Shown here in pieces: positions 6,793-14,822 of a DNA stretch of 15,064 nt. The notes beneath the pieces were generated by a model. That model worked only from the letters and a program-made list of their open reading frames with translations, ran no database searches and was not told where the DNA came from. The DNA is taken from assembly GCA_947471105.1 (NCBI GenBank), contig CANIYB010000023.1:1-15064 (forward strand), given 5' to 3'. This DNA is from Cytophagaceae bacterium (lineage in GTDB: Bacteria > Bacteroidota > Bacteroidia > Cytophagales > Spirosomataceae). A program made the position numbers and the translations under genes. Each line of letters begins with the position of its first letter. Within the stretch, counting starts at the first letter, position 1.

Positions 6793-9159
6793 ATGAAAAA
6801 CTTTTGGTTACGAATTGCTGAAAACATTTTAAAATTCAAGTATCAGATTTTAGGAATATTAGTTGTGCTAACCTGCGCACTAGGTTTTAAAGCTAGCCAA
6901 ATTCAACTTAGCTACGAACTAGCCAAAATACTTCCTAAATCAGACGAACGGTTTCAGCTTTATGAAAATTTCAAAAGTAAATATGGGGAAGATGGAAATG
7001 TCATGGTTATTGGACTCGAAAATGACCAGCTATTTTCACCCAATGAATTTAATGGGTGGAGTGCATTAACGAAAGAAATCAAAGGCCAACCTGGAATTAA
7101 AAATGTACTTTCTATTAGCAATTTACCAGAAGTATATATTGATTCTTTATCAAATAAATTTTCTACGAGACTGTTATGGGACGCTAATTTACCCACTACA
7201 AAAACTCGATTAGACAGTTTACAATATAAATTATCGCGATTACCCTTATTTACTGATTTCATTTTTACAAAAGATTTTAAAGTGCACCTCATGCTGATCA
7301 CATTAGATCAGAAAACGATTAATAATAAAAATAGAATTCAGCTAGTCAAGCACATTAAAAGTTTAGGCGATCAGTATTCGACTAAAATGGACCATCCCGT
7401 TCATTACTCGGGCATGCCATTTATACGAACAGAATATACGTCCCAAGTAACGAATGAGCTGGCTATCTTTTTAATTCTTGCTATTCTGGTCACTTCGGCC
7501 ATCTTATTTTATTTTTTCAGATCCATTAAGGTTGTTTTCTTTGCTTTAATTGTTATTCTAGTGGGTATTGTAGCCTCACTCGCTACCATCGTTTTATTTG
7601 ACTTTAAAATCACACTGCTTTCAGGTCTCATTCCACCTTTAATTGTTGTCATAGGAGTCCCTAATGTTATATTTTTATTAAATAAATACCATGAAACCTT
7701 TTTGCGCACTAATAATAAAGAGGAATCTTTAATTGAAAGTACGTCTAAAATAGGTAGGACATTATTTTTGGCCAATTTGACCACATCCATTGGGTTTGGA
7801 GTATTCGCATTTACGGGATCTGGTTTATTGGTTGAATTTGGAATCGTTGCTGCGATTAATGTCATGTTCACATTTGCTATTTCAGTGTTATTAATTCCAA
7901 TCTTCTTTAGTTTTTTATCTCCTCCAGAGACCAAAGATTTGGCACATTTTGAGTCTCCCCAAGTGAGTAAGTTTTTATTGCGCGTCGAAGCTTGGGTATT
8001 TAACCACAGAAAATCCATTTATCTATTTGTTGGGGTAATCTTGGCAATTTCGATTTACGGATTAACAAAAATAAAAGCAGTAGGATATATTGTGGACGAT
8101 TTGCCTCAAGATAACGCCATTTACACGGATTTAAAGTTTATTGAAAAGCATTTTAAAGGCGTAATGCCTTTTGAAATATCGATCGACGCCCGTGAAGATG
8201 GCCGTGCATTAAGTCCAGAAATCCTAACTAAAATCAAGCGCACAGAAAAGGTGATTGCCGAATACCCAGAATTTACGCAAGGACTTTCGATATTAACAGC
8301 CACAAAATACTTATATCAAGTATCTAGAGGGGGTGATCCCAAATATTATATTTTGCCAAGCATCAACGAATTAAATAAATTAACCGCTTATCAAAGCAGT
8401 TTACAAGGAAAAGACAATTTGTTCAACGGATTTATCGATGCCAAGAGAAGGTTTACGCGGATAAGTTTTCAAATGCAAGATGCAGGCACGACAAGGACAA
8501 GAGCATTGTTTGATGAAATTAAACCTAGAATAGACAGCATCTATTTAACAGATACCGAAACAGGCGAACTAAAAAAAGAAGGAGATCCCAACACATTCAT
8601 AGCTAAAATCACCGGAAATTCTGTGATCTATGCTTTTCAAACAGAATATTTGCAGGTGAATTTAATTGAAAGTACACTTTCAGCTATCTTTCTGATTTGC
8701 GTTTTAATGGCCTTGTTATTTAGGAGTTGGAAAATGGTCATCATCTCCACTTTACCGAGCCTTATTCCCCTACTCATTACAGCTGGATTAATGGGTCATT
8801 TTGGCATTGCGCTTAAACCAAGTACCATTTTGATTTTTTCAATTGCCTTTGGAATATCAAGCGATGGAACAATTTATTTCCTAACACGATACAAGGAAGA
8901 ATTTGTAAAAAACACTTTTGATATTAAAAAATCCATCCAGATCACCATTCAAAAAACAGGGGTTTCCATGTTTTATACGGCCATGATTTTATTTTTTGGA
9001 TTTTTCATATTTACCGCTTCCACATTCAAAGGGACTCAGGCTTTAGGAGTTTTGGTTTCAATAACACTTCTCATGGCGATGATTTGCAATTTAATATTGC
9101 TTCCAGCATTTTTGATGAGCCTGAATAAAAAAGAGGTTACTGAACTATTAGAAGATTAA
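6793..9159 (+). CDS. RND superfamily exporter, MMPL type (inner membrane)
   Basis: This is a 788-residue membrane protein with the two-fold RND layout: TM1 at about 17-33, a large extracytoplasmic domain, TM2-6 between about 222 and 375, TM7 at about 408-424, a second large domain, and TM8-12 between about 625 and 778. It belongs to the MMPL/'predicted exporter' branch rather than AcrB-type pumps, being shorter and having no adjacent membrane-fusion protein or TolC gene. Members of this branch export lipids, hopanoids or other hydrophobic compounds; the substrate here is unknown. In the proton-relay helix the second half keeps one acid (GISSDGTIYF, D691), while the matching first-half site reads IGVPNVIF (287-294) with no acid. 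It starts 4 bases after ispD and ends 4 bases before the MFS gene, so it is in the operon. A link to isoprenoid-derived lipids is only an inference from position. Confidence 0.85.
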   Translation: MKNFWLRIAENILKFKYQILGILVVLTCALGFKASQIQLSYELAKILPKSDERFQLYENFKSKYGEDGNVMVIGLENDQLFSPNEFNGWSALTKEIKGQPGIKNVLSISNLPEVYIDSLSNKFSTRLLWDANLPTTKTRLDSLQYKLSRLPLFTDFIFTKDFKVHLMLITLDQKTINNKNRIQLVKHIKSLGDQYSTKMDHPVHYSGMPFIRTEYTSQVTNELAIFLILAILVTSAILFYFFRSIKVVFFALIVILVGIVASLATIVLFDFKITLLSGLIPPLIVVIGVPNVIFLLNKYHETFLRTNNKEESLIESTSKIGRTLFLANLTTSIGFGVFAFTGSGLLVEFGIVAAINVMFTFAISVLLIPIFFSFLSPPETKDLAHFESPQVSKFLLRVEAWVFNHRKSIYLFVGVILAISIYGLTKIKAVGYIVDDLPQDNAIYTDLKFIEKHFKGVMPFEISIDAREDGRALSPEILTKIKRTEKVIAEYPEFTQGLSILTATKYLYQVSRGGDPKYYILPSINELNKLTAYQSSLQGKDNLFNGFIDAKRRFTRISFQMQDAGTTRTRALFDEIKPRIDSIYLTDTETGELKKEGDPNTFIAKITGNSVIYAFQTEYLQVNLIESTLSAIFLICVLMALLFRSWKMVIISTLPSLIPLLITAGLMGHFGIALKPSTILIFSIAFGISSDGTIYFLTRYKEEFVKNTFDIKKSIQITIQKTGVSMFYTAMILFFGFFIFTASTFKGTQALGVLVSITLLMAMICNLILLPAFLMSLNKKEVTELLED

Positions 9160-9163
9160 ATCA

Positions 9164-10345
9164 ATGCAAAAAGAAGAAAGTATTTATACACTAGCATTTG
9201 GGCTTTTATGTTTAAGTAATTTCTTGTTCTGTGCTAGTTTTTCCATGATTATCCCTGAATTACCCGATTATTTAGCAAGTCTAGGGGGAAGAGAATATAT
9301 CGGATACATCATCGCACTATTTACTTTGACCGCAGGATTAAGCAGACCATTTTCTGGTAAACTAACAGACCACATCGGGAGAATTCCCATCATGGCTTTT
9401 GGTTCAATCGTTTGCTTCATTTGCGGAGGATTATATCCTTTAATACATTCCGTTCAAGGTTTTTTACTATTACGATTTTTTCATGGGATGTCGACAGGCA
9501 CAAAGCCTACCGCCACTTCAGCTTATGTAGCCGATATCATTCCTGAATCTAAACGAGGAGAAGCTCAGGGTGGCTTAGGTATATTTACGGCCACAGGAAT
9601 GTCGATAGGTCCTGTTATAGGTAGTTTTTTAGCCAAAGAATTAGGTCTGCGTGAAATGTTTTGGATATCCTCCCTTTTTGCTTTGTTGTCCATTTTGATT
9701 TTAACAAGAATGAAGGAAACATTGCCTAAATCAAGGAAAAAACCAATGTCCATTTCGCTCTTTAAAATAGGTTGGAAAGATGTTTTTGAACCCAAAATAA
9801 TACCCGTATTCTGGATCATGATATTGGTTTCATTTTCATATGGTGTGATCGTCACTTTAGTACCAGACATTTCAAAAATGATTGGATGGCACAATAAAGG
9901 CCTGTATTTTACCATTTTCACCTTGTCGTCTATAGGCGTTCGTGTATTTTTTGCTAAATCATCTGATCAATATGGTCGAATTCAAGTCTTGTTAATTTCA
10001 TCCTTCTTTTTGATTGCTTCGATGTTTTTGATGGTGCTACCCTTAAGTTCAATGACCGTCATTTTATCAGGAATTTTCTTTGGTATTTCTTGGGGATTTA
10101 ATTCCCCTACCTTAACCGCATGGACGACCGATCTGGCCTCGCCAACGCATATTGGCAGGGCTATGGCAACCATGTACATCGCATTAGAAGCGGGAATCGG
10201 AATGGGTGCATTATTAGCCGGAGCGTTTTACAAAGGATTAGCCTCTCAAATTCAAATACCATTTTTGCTTTCTGGTATATTTGCCATCATTTCATCCTTA
10301 CTTTTAGTATATTACCGACATAATTGGCTCAAAAATGACCTTTGA
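9164..10345 (+). CDS. MFS transporter, drug:H+ antiporter-like
   Basis: This 393-residue protein has twelve predicted membrane helices, typical of the major facilitator superfamily. Motif A is present between TM2 and TM3 as GKLTDHIGR (65-73), with D69 and R73. TM4 carries the motif B arginine (R104 in LLLRFFHG). TM5 holds a motif C-like ATGMSIGPVIGS (143-154), the antiporter signature, which suggests proton-coupled export rather than uptake. A second, weaker motif A-like loop, KSSDQYGR (265-272), follows the central loop at about 185-210. The substrate cannot be read from sequence. The ATG lies 4 bases after the RND gene, and the last codons overlap the next small gene by 11 bases, so it belongs to the queA operon. 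Confidence 0.88.
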   Translation: MQKEESIYTLAFGLLCLSNFLFCASFSMIIPELPDYLASLGGREYIGYIIALFTLTAGLSRPFSGKLTDHIGRIPIMAFGSIVCFICGGLYPLIHSVQGFLLLRFFHGMSTGTKPTATSAYVADIIPESKRGEAQGGLGIFTATGMSIGPVIGSFLAKELGLREMFWISSLFALLSILILTRMKETLPKSRKKPMSISLFKIGWKDVFEPKIIPVFWIMILVSFSYGVIVTLVPDISKMIGWHNKGLYFTIFTLSSIGVRVFFAKSSDQYGRIQVLLISSFFLIASMFLMVLPLSSMTVILSGIFFGISWGFNSPTLTAWTTDLASPTHIGRAMATMYIALEAGIGMGALLAGAFYKGLASQIQIPFLLSGIFAIISSLLLVYYRHNWLKNDL

Positions 10346-10526
10346 AGAATATTTAATTTCAAAAAAAATCGACCGGAATCTCTTTAAGAATTCAGACTCC
10401 GACTTATTTCATTCATGGGAAAACATGTTCAATCAGATCCATCCATTAAGCTTTACCGAACAAAATAAATTTATCGTCAATAAAATCAGACGGAAATACC
10501 CCACTAAAGAAGATCTAAATTCTTGA
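10335..10526 (+). CDS. Small soluble protein of unknown function, coupled to the MFS gene
   Basis: This 63-residue protein has no signal peptide and no membrane helix. It is rich in charged and aromatic residues (FEEYLISKKID, then SFTEQNKF and IRRKYP near the end). I have an impression of similar short Cytophagales proteins with an 'HP.SFT.Q' and 'IRR.YP' pattern, but cannot verify it. Its ATG lies inside the end of the MFS gene in another frame, with an 11-base overlap. That is typical of translational coupling and argues that it is a real gene. It is the last gene of the operon. It could be a small cytosolic partner of a transporter or unrelated; no function can be assigned. Confidence 0.7.
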   Translation: MTFEEYLISKKIDRNLFKNSDSDLFHSWENMFNQIHPLSFTEQNKFIVNKIRRKYPTKEDLNS

Positions 10527-10606
10527 TTTTAATATAATAATTCACATAAATAATAAAATTAAATCAATATTTCGGCAAGTAATTCCCATCCCTTTGAGAA
10601 AACATG

Positions 10607-10614
10607 GACATTTG
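10607..10614 (+). promoter_or_regulatory. Possible -7 element before the gapN-like gene
   Basis: GACATTTG matches 7 of 8 positions of TAnnTTTG and would place the transcript start about 18 bases before the ATG. No TTG sits at the expected distance upstream; the nearest TTTG (10593-10596) is too close. The 112-base gap between the operon and this gene contains nothing else that I can support. Confidence 0.25.
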
Positions 10615-10638
10615 TACCCATAAATTTTACAACAGATA

Positions 10639-12261
10639 ATGAAAGCAATTGAATTAGAACAATTATTTCCAAATCAAGGTCAAATCCCAGCAGAATTTGA
10701 TTTAACTGAACCATTAGAGCAAAAAGAATATTTGGTCAATGGTGAAATGAGAGCTTGGGCTGGAAAAACACAAGATGTATGGTCTCCTATTTATATCAAA
10801 ACAGACAAAGGTTTTGAGCAAAAAAGAATTGGATCCTATCCGATTACAGACGCATCTGATGCCATGGAAGTTTTATATGCAGGGGTTAAAGCATATGCCA
10901 ATGGCCGAGGAGAATGGCCTTCCATGACCGTTTCAAAACGAATTGAATGTGTAGAAAAATTTACACAAAAAATGATACAAAAGCGTAGCGAGGTCGTTAA
11001 GCTACTCATGTGGGAAATCGGAAAATCACTGACTGACTCTCAAAAAGAATTTGACAGAACTGTTCAATACATCTATGACACCATTGGTGCATTAAAAGAT
11101 ATCGATAGAACTTCATCCACTTTTTTAATTGAGGAAGGAATTATAGGCCAAGTAAGAAGATCGCCTTTGGGGGTTGTTTTATGTATGGGACCATTTAATT
11201 ATCCATTAAATGAAACCTTCACTACCTTAATCCCAGCTTTAATCATGGGAAATATTGTGTTATTTAAACCACCAAAGCATGGTACTTTATTGCATTACCC
11301 TTTATTAGAAGCTTTTAAAGACTCTTTCCCTCCTGGTGTGATCAACACACTTTACGGCAGAGGTAATGCGATCATTCCTCAGTTAATGGAGTCGGGGAAA
11401 ATTGACGTATTAACTTTAATCGGTTCTTCAAAAGTAGCCGATAAATTAAAGAAAATGCACCCAAAAGTTAACAGACTGCGTGCGATTCTTGGCCTAGATG
11501 CCAAAAATGCTGCTATTGTAACAGAAAGTGCGCAATTAGACGTAGCGATTAATGAATGTTTATTAGGATCGCTTTCCTTCAATGGTCAAAGATGTACCGC
11601 CATAAAAATCATTTTCGTTCACAAATCATTAGCCGATGCATTTAACAAAGGCTTAGCAGAAAAAATTGAAAGCCTTAAAGTAGGCATGATGTGGGATCCG
11701 GGTGTTCAAATTACTCCTTTGCCAGAACCCAACAAACCTGCCTATCTGAAAGAGTTATTAGAAGATGCCAAAATGCACGGAGCATCTGTTTTAAATCCAC
11801 ACGGAGGTGAAAACTTTAAGTCGATATTCTTCCCTGCCCTACTTTATCCTGTGAATTCTAAGATGAAGGTTTGGCATGAAGAGCAATTTGGACCCGTAGT
11901 TCCTGTGGTTCCATTTGAGGATTTAAGTACGCCGATTGACTACATTCATGAGTCATCTCATGGCCAACAAGTCGCTATTTTTGGGACAGATGTTAATCAA
12001 ATCTCTGAATTAATTGATGAAACGGTCAACCAAGTGTCAAGAGTAAACATCAATGCTCAATGTCAAAGAGGACCCGATTCGTTCCCTTTCACAGGAAGAA
12101 AAGATTCAGCAGAAGGAACATTGTCCGTGACAGCAGCTCTTAGATCTTTCTCCATCAGAACTGTGGTAGCAACTAAAGCAAACCAATTGAACAAGGATAT
12201 TGTCAATCAAATTGTTGAAAACCAACAATCTAACTTCTTGTCTACTCGATTTATTTTGTAG
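10639..12261 (+). CDS. gapN: Aldehyde dehydrogenase, NADP-dependent non-phosphorylating GAPDH (GapN) type
   Basis: This 540-residue aldehyde dehydrogenase is closest, by its motifs, to GapN enzymes. These oxidise glyceraldehyde 3-phosphate directly to 3-phosphoglycerate and yield NADPH, bypassing the ATP-forming step of glycolysis. The oxyanion asparagine is N187 in GPFNYP (184-189), the cofactor-binding lysine lies in FKPPKHG (209-215), and the catalytic cysteine is C319 in FNGQRC (314-319). A phosphate-binding Arg/His set typical of GapN cannot be checked by eye. The usual general-base glutamate, 34 residues before the cysteine, is replaced: that position is G285 in ILGLDAKN (283-290), with D287 two residues on. 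The family is normally about 475-500 residues; the extra length is mostly at the N-terminus. The exact substrate is therefore inferred. It is monocistronic, with a strong terminator after it. Confidence 0.8.
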   Translation: MKAIELEQLFPNQGQIPAEFDLTEPLEQKEYLVNGEMRAWAGKTQDVWSPIYIKTDKGFEQKRIGSYPITDASDAMEVLYAGVKAYANGRGEWPSMTVSKRIECVEKFTQKMIQKRSEVVKLLMWEIGKSLTDSQKEFDRTVQYIYDTIGALKDIDRTSSTFLIEEGIIGQVRRSPLGVVLCMGPFNYPLNETFTTLIPALIMGNIVLFKPPKHGTLLHYPLLEAFKDSFPPGVINTLYGRGNAIIPQLMESGKIDVLTLIGSSKVADKLKKMHPKVNRLRAILGLDAKNAAIVTESAQLDVAINECLLGSLSFNGQRCTAIKIIFVHKSLADAFNKGLAEKIESLKVGMMWDPGVQITPLPEPNKPAYLKELLEDAKMHGASVLNPHGGENFKSIFFPALLYPVNSKMKVWHEEQFGPVVPVVPFEDLSTPIDYIHESSHGQQVAIFGTDVNQISELIDETVNQVSRVNINAQCQRGPDSFPFTGRKDSAEGTLSVTAALRSFSIRTVVATKANQLNKDIVNQIVENQQSNFLSTRFIL

Positions 12262-12303
12262 AAATCAATTTGACGCTTGTTAAAAGACAATCACGTTCAA
12301 CAT

Positions 12304-12338
12304 AAAAAAGCCTATAATGAATTTATAGGCTTTTTTTT
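12304..12338. terminator. Two-way terminator between gapN and the ABC-F gene
   Basis: GCCTATAA (12310-12317) pairs with TTATAGGC (12323-12330) around a 5-base loop. An A6 run on the left (12304-12309) pairs with a T8 run on the right. It therefore works as a Rho-independent terminator in either direction. It lies 42 bases after the gapN stop and about 40 bases beyond the ABC-F stop on the other strand. Confidence 0.9.
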
Positions 12339-12377
12339 ATTCAAAATGTTCGTTGCTTTTACCCAAGGAACAGCAAA

Positions 12378-13991
12378 TTATAAATTAACGCGCTGAACTT
12401 TCGTTGACGCATCCATAATATATTCATCATATGTCATCAACTTATCTAAATGAGTTTTACTACCTATTTCGATAATCCGATTAGCTACTGTATTCGTCAA
12501 TTCGTGGTCATGGCAAGTAAACAAAATAGTTCCTGTAAACTCAATCATTCCATTGTTTAACGCAGTAATCGATTCTAAATCTAAGTGATTCGTAGGTTCG
12601 TCAAAGATTAATACATTAGCTCCAGACAACATCATGCGTGAAAACATACAACGTTGCTTTTCGCCCCCCGAAATTACATTCGATTTCTTTAAAGCCTCAT
12701 CTCCTGAAAAAAGCATTCGGCCTAAAAATCCCCGAATAAAGCTTTCGTCCTTTTCAACCGAATATTGTCGAAGCCAATCCACTAAATTCATCGATGCATC
12801 TTCAAAAAAAGAGGCATTGTCGTTTGGTAAATACGTTTGAGTGGTAGTTACACCCCATTTGAATTCACCCGATGTAGGTTTTGATTGACCTGATAAAATA
12901 TCAAATAAAGCAGTCATGGCCAATGAGTCTTTCGCTAAAAAAGCCACTTTATCCCCCTTATTAATTGTAAAAGAAAGATTCGTGAATAAAGGAGTTCCGT
13001 CATCTGTCGTGGCAGATAATTTTTCTACACTTAACAACTGGTCTCCTGCCTCTCTCTCTGGCTTGAAATTAATAAATGGATATTTACGAGAAGATGGCTT
13101 GATGTCGTCAACTTGAAGTTTATCTAACATTTTTTGCCGGGAAGTTGCTTGCTTCGATTTAGCCACATTCGCTGAAAAGCGGCGGATAAATTCTTCTAAT
13201 TCCTTGCGTTTCTCGTCCGTTTTTTTGTTTTGATCCGTTCTTTGTCTCAGGGCTAATTGAGATGATTCATACCAAAACGTATAGGTTCCCCCATATAATT
13301 GAATTTTTCCAAAATCTAAATCTGCAATATGTGTACAAACATTATCTAAAAAATGTCGATCATGGGAAACAACAATCACGGTATTCTTAAAATTCATTAA
13401 ATAACCTTCTAACCATAATATTGAATCAATATCGAGGTTATTGGTTGGCTCATCCAAAAGCAATATATCAGGATTACCGAATAATGCTTGGGCCAAAAGC
13501 ACCTTTACCTTATCTGATCCATTCACATCTTTTAAGAGCAAATTATGTATGTCTTCTTTGATCCCTAAGCCACTTAAAAGCGTTGCAGCTTCAGATTCTG
13601 CTTCCCAGCCATTTAATTCGGCAAATTCAGCTTCTAAGTCAGCCGCTTTATTACCATCCGCCTCAGAAAAATCTTCTTTTAAATAGATCGCATCTTTCTC
13701 AAGCATAATGTCATATAAACGCTTATTACCCATTACGACCGTCTGAAGAACAGGCGTTTCCTCATATTCAAAATGATTTTGCTTTAAAATTGACATTCTC
13801 TCCCCAGGGTTCATTGAAATACTCCCCGTTTGAGAATCAATTTCTCCTGAAAGAATTTTCAAGAAAGTAGATTTACCAGCTCCATTTGCGCCAATTAGGC
13901 CATAACAATTTCCTTCCGTAAATTTTATATTTACCTCTTCGAACAATACTCTCTTCCCAAACCTAAGGGAAACATTTGATGCTTGTAACAT
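12378..13991 (-). CDS. ABC-F family ATPase, YbiT-like
   Basis: This is a soluble protein with two tandem ATPase domains and no membrane segment, as in ABC-F translation factors that bind the ribosomal E site. Domain 1 has Walker A GANGAGKST (34-42), Walker B LLLDEPTNNLD (177-187) and SHDRHF (209-214). A charged linker follows at about 245-300 (the P-site tRNA-interacting region). Domain 2 has the signature ISGGEKQR (440-447) and FDEPTNHLD (463-471). The length (537) and DEPTNNLDIDSI fit E. coli YbiT, whose domain 1 signature is also degenerate; here it is VNGSDKV (156-162). In domain 2 the Walker A is lost: AKDSLAMTA (353-361) has M359 where lysine should be. One composite ATP site is thus intact and the other doubly degenerate. 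A resistance-type role is not indicated. It is transcribed alone, divergently from the DUF3822-type gene. Confidence 0.9.
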   Translation of the reverse strand: MLQASNVSLRFGKRVLFEEVNIKFTEGNCYGLIGANGAGKSTFLKILSGEIDSQTGSISMNPGERMSILKQNHFEYEETPVLQTVVMGNKRLYDIMLEKDAIYLKEDFSEADGNKAADLEAEFAELNGWEAESEAATLLSGLGIKEDIHNLLLKDVNGSDKVKVLLAQALFGNPDILLLDEPTNNLDIDSILWLEGYLMNFKNTVIVVSHDRHFLDNVCTHIADLDFGKIQLYGGTYTFWYESSQLALRQRTDQNKKTDEKRKELEEFIRRFSANVAKSKQATSRQKMLDKLQVDDIKPSSRKYPFINFKPEREAGDQLLSVEKLSATTDDGTPLFTNLSFTINKGDKVAFLAKDSLAMTALFDILSGQSKPTSGEFKWGVTTTQTYLPNDNASFFEDASMNLVDWLRQYSVEKDESFIRGFLGRMLFSGDEALKKSNVISGGEKQRCMFSRMMLSGANVLIFDEPTNHLDLESITALNNGMIEFTGTILFTCHDHELTNTVANRIIEIGSKTHLDKLMTYDEYIMDASTKVQRVNL

Positions 13992-14012
13992 AACATTGAA
14001 TTAAATAAGGCG

Positions 14013-14020
14013 CAAAATTA
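14013..14020 (-). promoter_or_regulatory. Possible -7 element of the ABC-F gene
   Basis: On the minus strand this reads TAATTTTG, an exact match to TAnnTTTG, placing the transcript start about 15 bases before the ATG at 13991. No TTG is found 17-23 bases upstream; that region is A/T-rich. The match may be chance. No convincing promoter for the divergent DUF3822-type gene was found in the same 139-base gap. Confidence 0.35.
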
Positions 14021-14130
14021 CTCATTTTGAACCTAGAAAAAAATCTTAATTTTCATTCCTTTCCCATATTTTTTTTGTTATTTCGACCTTATGGACAATT
14101 TCTTTACATGGAAATTCAAAAGAACACTTA

Positions 14131-14820
14131 ATGAACGTTGACAATTCGCATGTATTTTTACAGTTTAGTGAGCTTGGTGTTCATTTGAAAAGCGAAGCTA
14201 GTCAAGAGATTGAATTAATCTCATGGGATAAGATCAAAAAAAAGGAATTTCTAATAGTATCTAAATTAAAAATTGAAAGACATCAAGTTGACCAATTAAC
14301 CATTGAAATCATCCATTCAGATTTCCTATTAATTCCTCAGGAATATGACACCAAGCTATATAGAATTGGTTTTTTAGAAAAAGCCTTGGGTCTAGAAGCG
14401 CTCCATGGAAAGGAGATTCACGATCAACCTGTCCAATGGATTGAATCAAATCTTACCTTTTTAATTCCGAGTGAATGGAAAGATTTTGCTTCATCATTAT
14501 TTCCGCTAGCAAAGATACATTACCAACATATTTTAGGTGAGTTGTTAGCAGAAAAAAGTCAAGTGAAAAGCAAAAACTCAACCCAATTACATCTGTATTT
14601 ACAGGGAAAATTTGCGTTTATGTCGCTGTTTTATCAAGGAAAATTACAGTTGGCCAATGTATTTATGCATCAATCAACCTTGGAATTGGCCTTTTATTTA
14701 CATTCGATCAGAGATTCATTTGATATTTTGTTGACACACGAAACAGTCAAAATTCATAGTTTCGGGGCTGAAAGTAAAGCCACGATTCAATCCTTAGCAC
14801 AATACAACATCCTCATTTAA
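14131..14820 (+). CDS. DUF3822-type protein of unknown function
   Basis: This 229-residue protein looks soluble, with no signal peptide or membrane segment. It resembles the Bacteroidota-specific DUF3822 family: a LTFLIPSEWKDF segment at about 108-119 (the family's 'f.LvP..lf' region) and an FMSLFYQGKLQLANVF segment (162-177) followed by a helix that resembles the family's C-terminal half. I cannot confirm this without a profile search, and the protein seems a little short for the family. Its function is unknown. The ATG is chosen because no in-frame start lies upstream. coaD starts 2 bases after its stop, so the two genes are almost surely cotranscribed; this pairing supports the family call, since I recall DUF3822 genes near coaD and rsmD in Bacteroidota. 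Confidence 0.7.
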   Translation: MNVDNSHVFLQFSELGVHLKSEASQEIELISWDKIKKKEFLIVSKLKIERHQVDQLTIEIIHSDFLLIPQEYDTKLYRIGFLEKALGLEALHGKEIHDQPVQWIESNLTFLIPSEWKDFASSLFPLAKIHYQHILGELLAEKSQVKSKNSTQLHLYLQGKFAFMSLFYQGKLQLANVFMHQSTLELAFYLHSIRDSFDILLTHETVKIHSFGAESKATIQSLAQYNILI

Positions 14821-14822
14821 TT

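Noticed and set aside
10523..10567. AT-rich inverted repeat after the small gene (TTGATTT and AAATCAA) as an operon terminator
   Set aside because: Only 7 base pairs match cleanly; the rest needs a bulge and several mismatches, there is no GC core and no T-run follows.
14091..14141. A 16-codon reading frame from an ATG, overlapping the start of the DUF3822-type gene by 11 bases, as a possible leader peptide
   Set aside because: It is very short, has no start signal, no run of one amino acid and no attenuator hairpin after it. A chance frame is the simpler reading.
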